From Flavobacterium sp. K5-23 (lineage in GTDB: Bacteria; Bacteroidota; Bacteroidia; Flavobacteriales; Flavobacteriaceae), in contig NZ_CP056783.1 in NCBI RefSeq assembly GCF_023278045.1, forward strand, positions 2,265,501 to 2,329,500: a stretch of DNA of 64,000 nt. Direction: 5' to 3'. The notes beneath the pieces are model-generated. The model was not told where the DNA came from and made no database searches. It worked only from the letters and a program-made list of their open reading frames with translations. The position numbers and the translations under genes were made by a program. Shown piece after piece: positions 61,513 through 64,000 of this stretch (the first letter of the stretch is position 1; every line of letters begins with the position of its first letter).

Positions 61513-61947
61513 TTATTTTACAAGACGCATTTCCAGGTATTTATTAGTAAATCCTAGTTTTTCGTATAATATTTTTGCAGGATTATTTGGCTCTACGTGA
61601 AGTGCAATATTCCCTTCTGAAATTGAGATGGCTTTTTGCATCAATTGTTTTCCGTATCCTTTACCACGCTGACTGTTATCAACGGCGATATAAACCAAAA
61701 TGTTTTCTGGAATGAAATCTTTCATACCCGTATTGTTTAAAATTGTAACACCTACAATTTTATCCTCGTCTAAACCCACTACGACATTTCCTCCTTTATC
61801 AGGATTCATTACGTAAGCGATACATTTTAGAATATCTTCGATTTTATCTCCGTATTCCTCTAAATGAGTATATAAAAATTCAGCAACTATTTGATTAGTA
61901 TAGGTTTTGTCTTCTCCTGAAGCTGCATTAATTATTTTGAATTCCAT
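61513..61947 (-). CDS. GNAT-family N-acetyltransferase
   Basis: 144 residues, one GNAT domain. The acetyl-CoA loop is Q/R-x-x-G-x-G/K in NSQRGKGYGKQLMQKAI, followed by LHVEPNNPAKILYEKLGF. Substrate unknown. It overlaps the end of the upstream symporter gene by 20 bp and lies 6 nt before the M20 amidohydrolase gene. An acetyltransferase next to an N-acyl hydrolase may act on the same amino acids. Confidence 0.9.
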   Translation of the reverse strand: MEFKIINAASGEDKTYTNQIVAEFLYTHLEEYGDKIEDILKCIAYVMNPDKGGNVVVGLDEDKIVGVTILNNTGMKDFIPENILVYIAVDNSQRGKGYGKQLMQKAISISEGNIALHVEPNNPAKILYEKLGFTNKYLEMRLVK

Positions 61948-63400
61948 TTTGTTTTTCTTTTTTGTTATAATGATATAATGATAGTGTAATAAATAAAATC
62001 AGTGAAACACTTATGCCGTAAATATTCGCGTCTAAATGTTCTGGTAATTTAAGTCCTAAAGGTAATTTATTTTTGGTAATAATTAAAATAATGGTGGTAC
62101 TACCTCCAAAAAGCATACTCCAAAAAGCAGCAATAGGATGGCTTTTCTTCCAAAATAAAGCACCAAGGACAGGAATGAATAATCCTGAAACCATAAAGGC
62201 GTAGGAGTAGAGCATAAGTTCCAATACATTTTGCATTTGGGATGCCAATAAAATGGCAAATACACCAATTAATAATGTGACTATTTGTGAAAGTTGAAGT
62301 TCTTTTTTATGGGTTAATGCTTTTTTCGAAAATTTAGCCAGAATATCAGTAACAATATTTCCGGAGGCAGCCATTAAGCAGCTATCAGCTGTGGAAAGTA
62401 TAGCCGAAAAATAGGAGGAAAGCATCAATCCCATTAATCCAACAGGTAGAATCGTTGCCAGTAAAATAGGTAACCCCATTTCGCTATCCATAGATGAAGC
62501 ATCTGTAATTCCTTTAAACATTCCGTTAGTGGCGGCTACTTTGGCTAGCATTCCAAGAATTACACCCATAAATGCCATAATAGGCCATTCGAAAACACCA
62601 GCAATTAACCAGGCTTTTTTCGCTTCTTTTTCTCCTTTACTGGCATAAATTCTTTGGTATAATGTCATTCCCACAAACCAAATGGGAATAATGGTTATGG
62701 ACCAATTTAATATTTGGTACCATTCGACATTGGTTAATGATAAATATTCAGGAGCTAATGTGGCCTTGATAACATCATATCCACCTACAGCGGTATAAGC
62801 TATTGGTATTCCAATAAAAACCAATCCACCTATTAATATTAACCACTGAATAGTGTCCGTATATATAACAGCTTTCAATCCCCCAATTGCCGTATAAATT
62901 ACAGCGATTGCACCCATAACGATCAGTGCCGTTTGTAAGTTTAAACCCTCTATGGTTGCCGAAGCTAATTTGGCTCCAGCCAAAACTTGAGAACTCGTAA
63001 AACCGATGTACCCAATAGCAGAAATAATTCCGGCCAAAAGCGCCACTTTACCGTTATAGAAATGATTGAAAATTTGTGGGAAAGTAAAAAATTTATGTTT
63101 ATGTCCCAGGTGACTCACTTTTGGAATTAAATATACTGCACTCAACCAAGCGCCCAGAAGTCCCGTGAATAACATCCACGAACCGGAAATTCCCATAGTG
63201 AAACCAAGTCCTCCTAAACCGATTGAGAATCCTCCACCTACATCAGTGGCGACAACGGATAAACCAATGTGCCAGGAACTCATATTTCTACCACTTACAT
63301 AAAAGTCTTCGGCAGTTTTGTTTTTATTGAAAAAATAAACACCAACTCCTAACATAGCCAGCATATAAACAACAAAGATTAGATAATCTATCCAGTGCAT
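61928..63400 (-). CDS. Sodium:solute symporter (SSS family)
   Basis: 490 residues, about 13 helices. SSS features are DYLIFVVYMLAMLGVGVYFFNKNKTAEDFYVSGRNMSSWHIGLSVVATDVGGGFSIGLGGLGF and the sodium-site region (SSYFSAILSTADSCLMAASGNIVTDI). It carries a small organic solute with Na+. It is the first gene of a five-gene overlapping operon with GNAT, M20, alr and a second racemase, so the solute is probably an amino acid or an N-acyl derivative. Confidence 0.92.
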   Translation of the reverse strand: MHWIDYLIFVVYMLAMLGVGVYFFNKNKTAEDFYVSGRNMSSWHIGLSVVATDVGGGFSIGLGGLGFTMGISGSWMLFTGLLGAWLSAVYLIPKVSHLGHKHKFFTFPQIFNHFYNGKVALLAGIISAIGYIGFTSSQVLAGAKLASATIEGLNLQTALIVMGAIAVIYTAIGGLKAVIYTDTIQWLILIGGLVFIGIPIAYTAVGGYDVIKATLAPEYLSLTNVEWYQILNWSITIIPIWFVGMTLYQRIYASKGEKEAKKAWLIAGVFEWPIMAFMGVILGMLAKVAATNGMFKGITDASSMDSEMGLPILLATILPVGLMGLMLSSYFSAILSTADSCLMAASGNIVTDILAKFSKKALTHKKELQLSQIVTLLIGVFAILLASQMQNVLELMLYSYAFMVSGLFIPVLGALFWKKSHPIAAFWSMLFGGSTTIILIITKNKLPLGLKLPEHLDANIYGISVSLILFITLSLYHYNKKEKQNGIQNN

Positions 63401-63839
63401 TTTTTTTAATTTTCGGATTATTTAATAGCCTGTAAATGGAATTTTTCCAAGAGGCAAAGATTACAGCAAGCTGTAAAAAAAAGGATGATTTTTAATCTGA
63501 TTTCAGGAATATGAAATCGCAGAATAAGAGTGTGTGAATTATTGATAATAATTCAAAAATTAACCCAAAAATCAAATAAACAACGGCAAATATAAGAAAA
63601 TATATCCAAAAGACTAGTAATTGTTCAATGAATTGGTTTTGAATGGCTGTCGGGATATTGCTTTTTATAAGGCAATACAATTGCGGGTTAGAATTTGATA
63701 CTTCTTATAGCCGTCAAGTGTGTTTTTTATTTGGTATCAAATAGCCTCTGATTGTATGATTGTTATTTGATTTTATAATTTGAATAAAAAATATGAAAAG
63801 GTGTGTTAAAATTCATTATTTTTAAGAAAATTATATAGG
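63401..63839. other. Divergent intergenic region
   Basis: About 440 bp between the symporter operon and the ComM-type gene, presumably with a promoter in each direction. A 62-codon minus-strand ORF (63492-63680) with one hydrophobic stretch is present but unsupported. I see no convincing promoter or repeat. Confidence 0.4.
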
Positions 63840-64000
63840 ATGTTAGTAAAAGTTTTTGGGAGTGCCGTTTTCGGAGTTGAAGCTACAACAATCACAGTAG
63901 AGGTAAATATAGACAAAGGAATTGGGTATCACTTAGTGGGTTTGCCAGACAATGCCATTAAAGAAAGCAGTTATAGAATCGCTGCAGCTTTAAAAAACAA
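63840..64000 (+). CDS. ComM/YifB-type Mg-chelatase-like AAA ATPase (5' end only)
   Basis: Only the first ~53 codons are in the window: MLVKVFGSAVFGVEATTITVEVNIDKGIGYHLVGLPDNAIKESSYRIAAAL. This is the conserved N-terminus (subunit-ChlI-type domain) of the YifB/ComM family, whose members help branch migration during natural transformation. The ATP-binding domain lies beyond the right edge. The start follows a weak AGG. Confidence 0.9.
   Translation, partial: MLVKVFGSAVFGVEATTITVEVNIDKGIGYHLVGLPDNAIKESSYRIAAALKN

Noticed and set aside
63492..63680. 62-codon hydrophobic minus-strand ORF before the ComM-type gene
   Set aside because: An AT-rich stretch easily gives a hydrophobic reading; no family resemblance and no conserved context.

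Overview
This AT-rich window comes from a chromosome of the Bacteroidota, most likely a Flavobacterium or a close relative. The evidence is the gene families (CHASE3/PAS hybrid kinases, an LptF/LolA/FtsK/RibB block, thioredoxin and peroxiredoxins, a GHL10 lipoprotein, duplicated amidohydrolases), tRNA genes without an encoded CCA, starts that mostly lack Shine-Dalgarno sequences, and several TAnnTTTG-like -7 boxes. I had no database access, so family names rest on motifs read by eye.

Layout. (1) 1-3054, minus strand: an AraC-type regulator translationally coupled to a large CHASE3-PAS-PAS histidine kinase that runs off the left edge. (2) 3462-13548: two copies of a 280-bp unit carrying tRNA-Ser(UGA) and its terminator flank a block of signalling genes: a three-receiver hybrid kinase, a single-domain receiver, a periplasmic-binding-domain PAS kinase and a sister sensor broken by two in-frame stops. 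Two small orphan-domain proteins lie at its left end. (3) 13675-28497, minus strand: housekeeping genes for riboflavin (ribB), envelope transport (LptF/G-type permease, LolA), chromosome segregation (ftsK), lipid recycling (diacylglycerol kinase), peroxide defence (tpx, small protein, thioredoxin, peroxiredoxin), nhaC, and a cell-wall recycling trio. (4) 28755-33898, plus strand: a YdiJ-like FAD/Fe-S dehydrogenase and an APC amino-acid permease. (5) 34063-36421: three single-gene units separated by long imperfect palindromes whose ends behave like integron attC sites, with no integrase in view. (6) 37588-42405: a tight four-gene operon (B12-binding sensor with a CarH-like light-sensing signature, hybrid kinase, bilin-reductase-like protein, heme oxygenase), bounded by a perfect 128-bp duplication of the 3' end of the neighbouring PLP-enzyme gene. 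(7) 42287-51372: PLP enzyme with divergent Lrp regulator, lpdA, DoxX-like protein, and a pabB-tilS-dsbD run. (8) 51681-63400, minus strand: amt, a PH-domain protein, two amidohydrolases, and a racemase/amidohydrolase/symporter operon. (9) The start of a ComM/YifB-type ATPase at the right edge.

How the parts fit. The most unusual content is the light-sensing candidate operon: heme oxygenase would make biliverdin, the reductase-like protein could reduce it to a phytobilin, and the B12 protein plus kinase would form a second, cobalamin-based sensing branch. It sits just right of the cassette-like array. The direct-repeat boundaries of the tRNA-flanked block and of the light operon suggest that both arrived as blocks and that this stretch is an accessory region. 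The rest is ordinary flavobacterial core genome with a few degenerate active sites.
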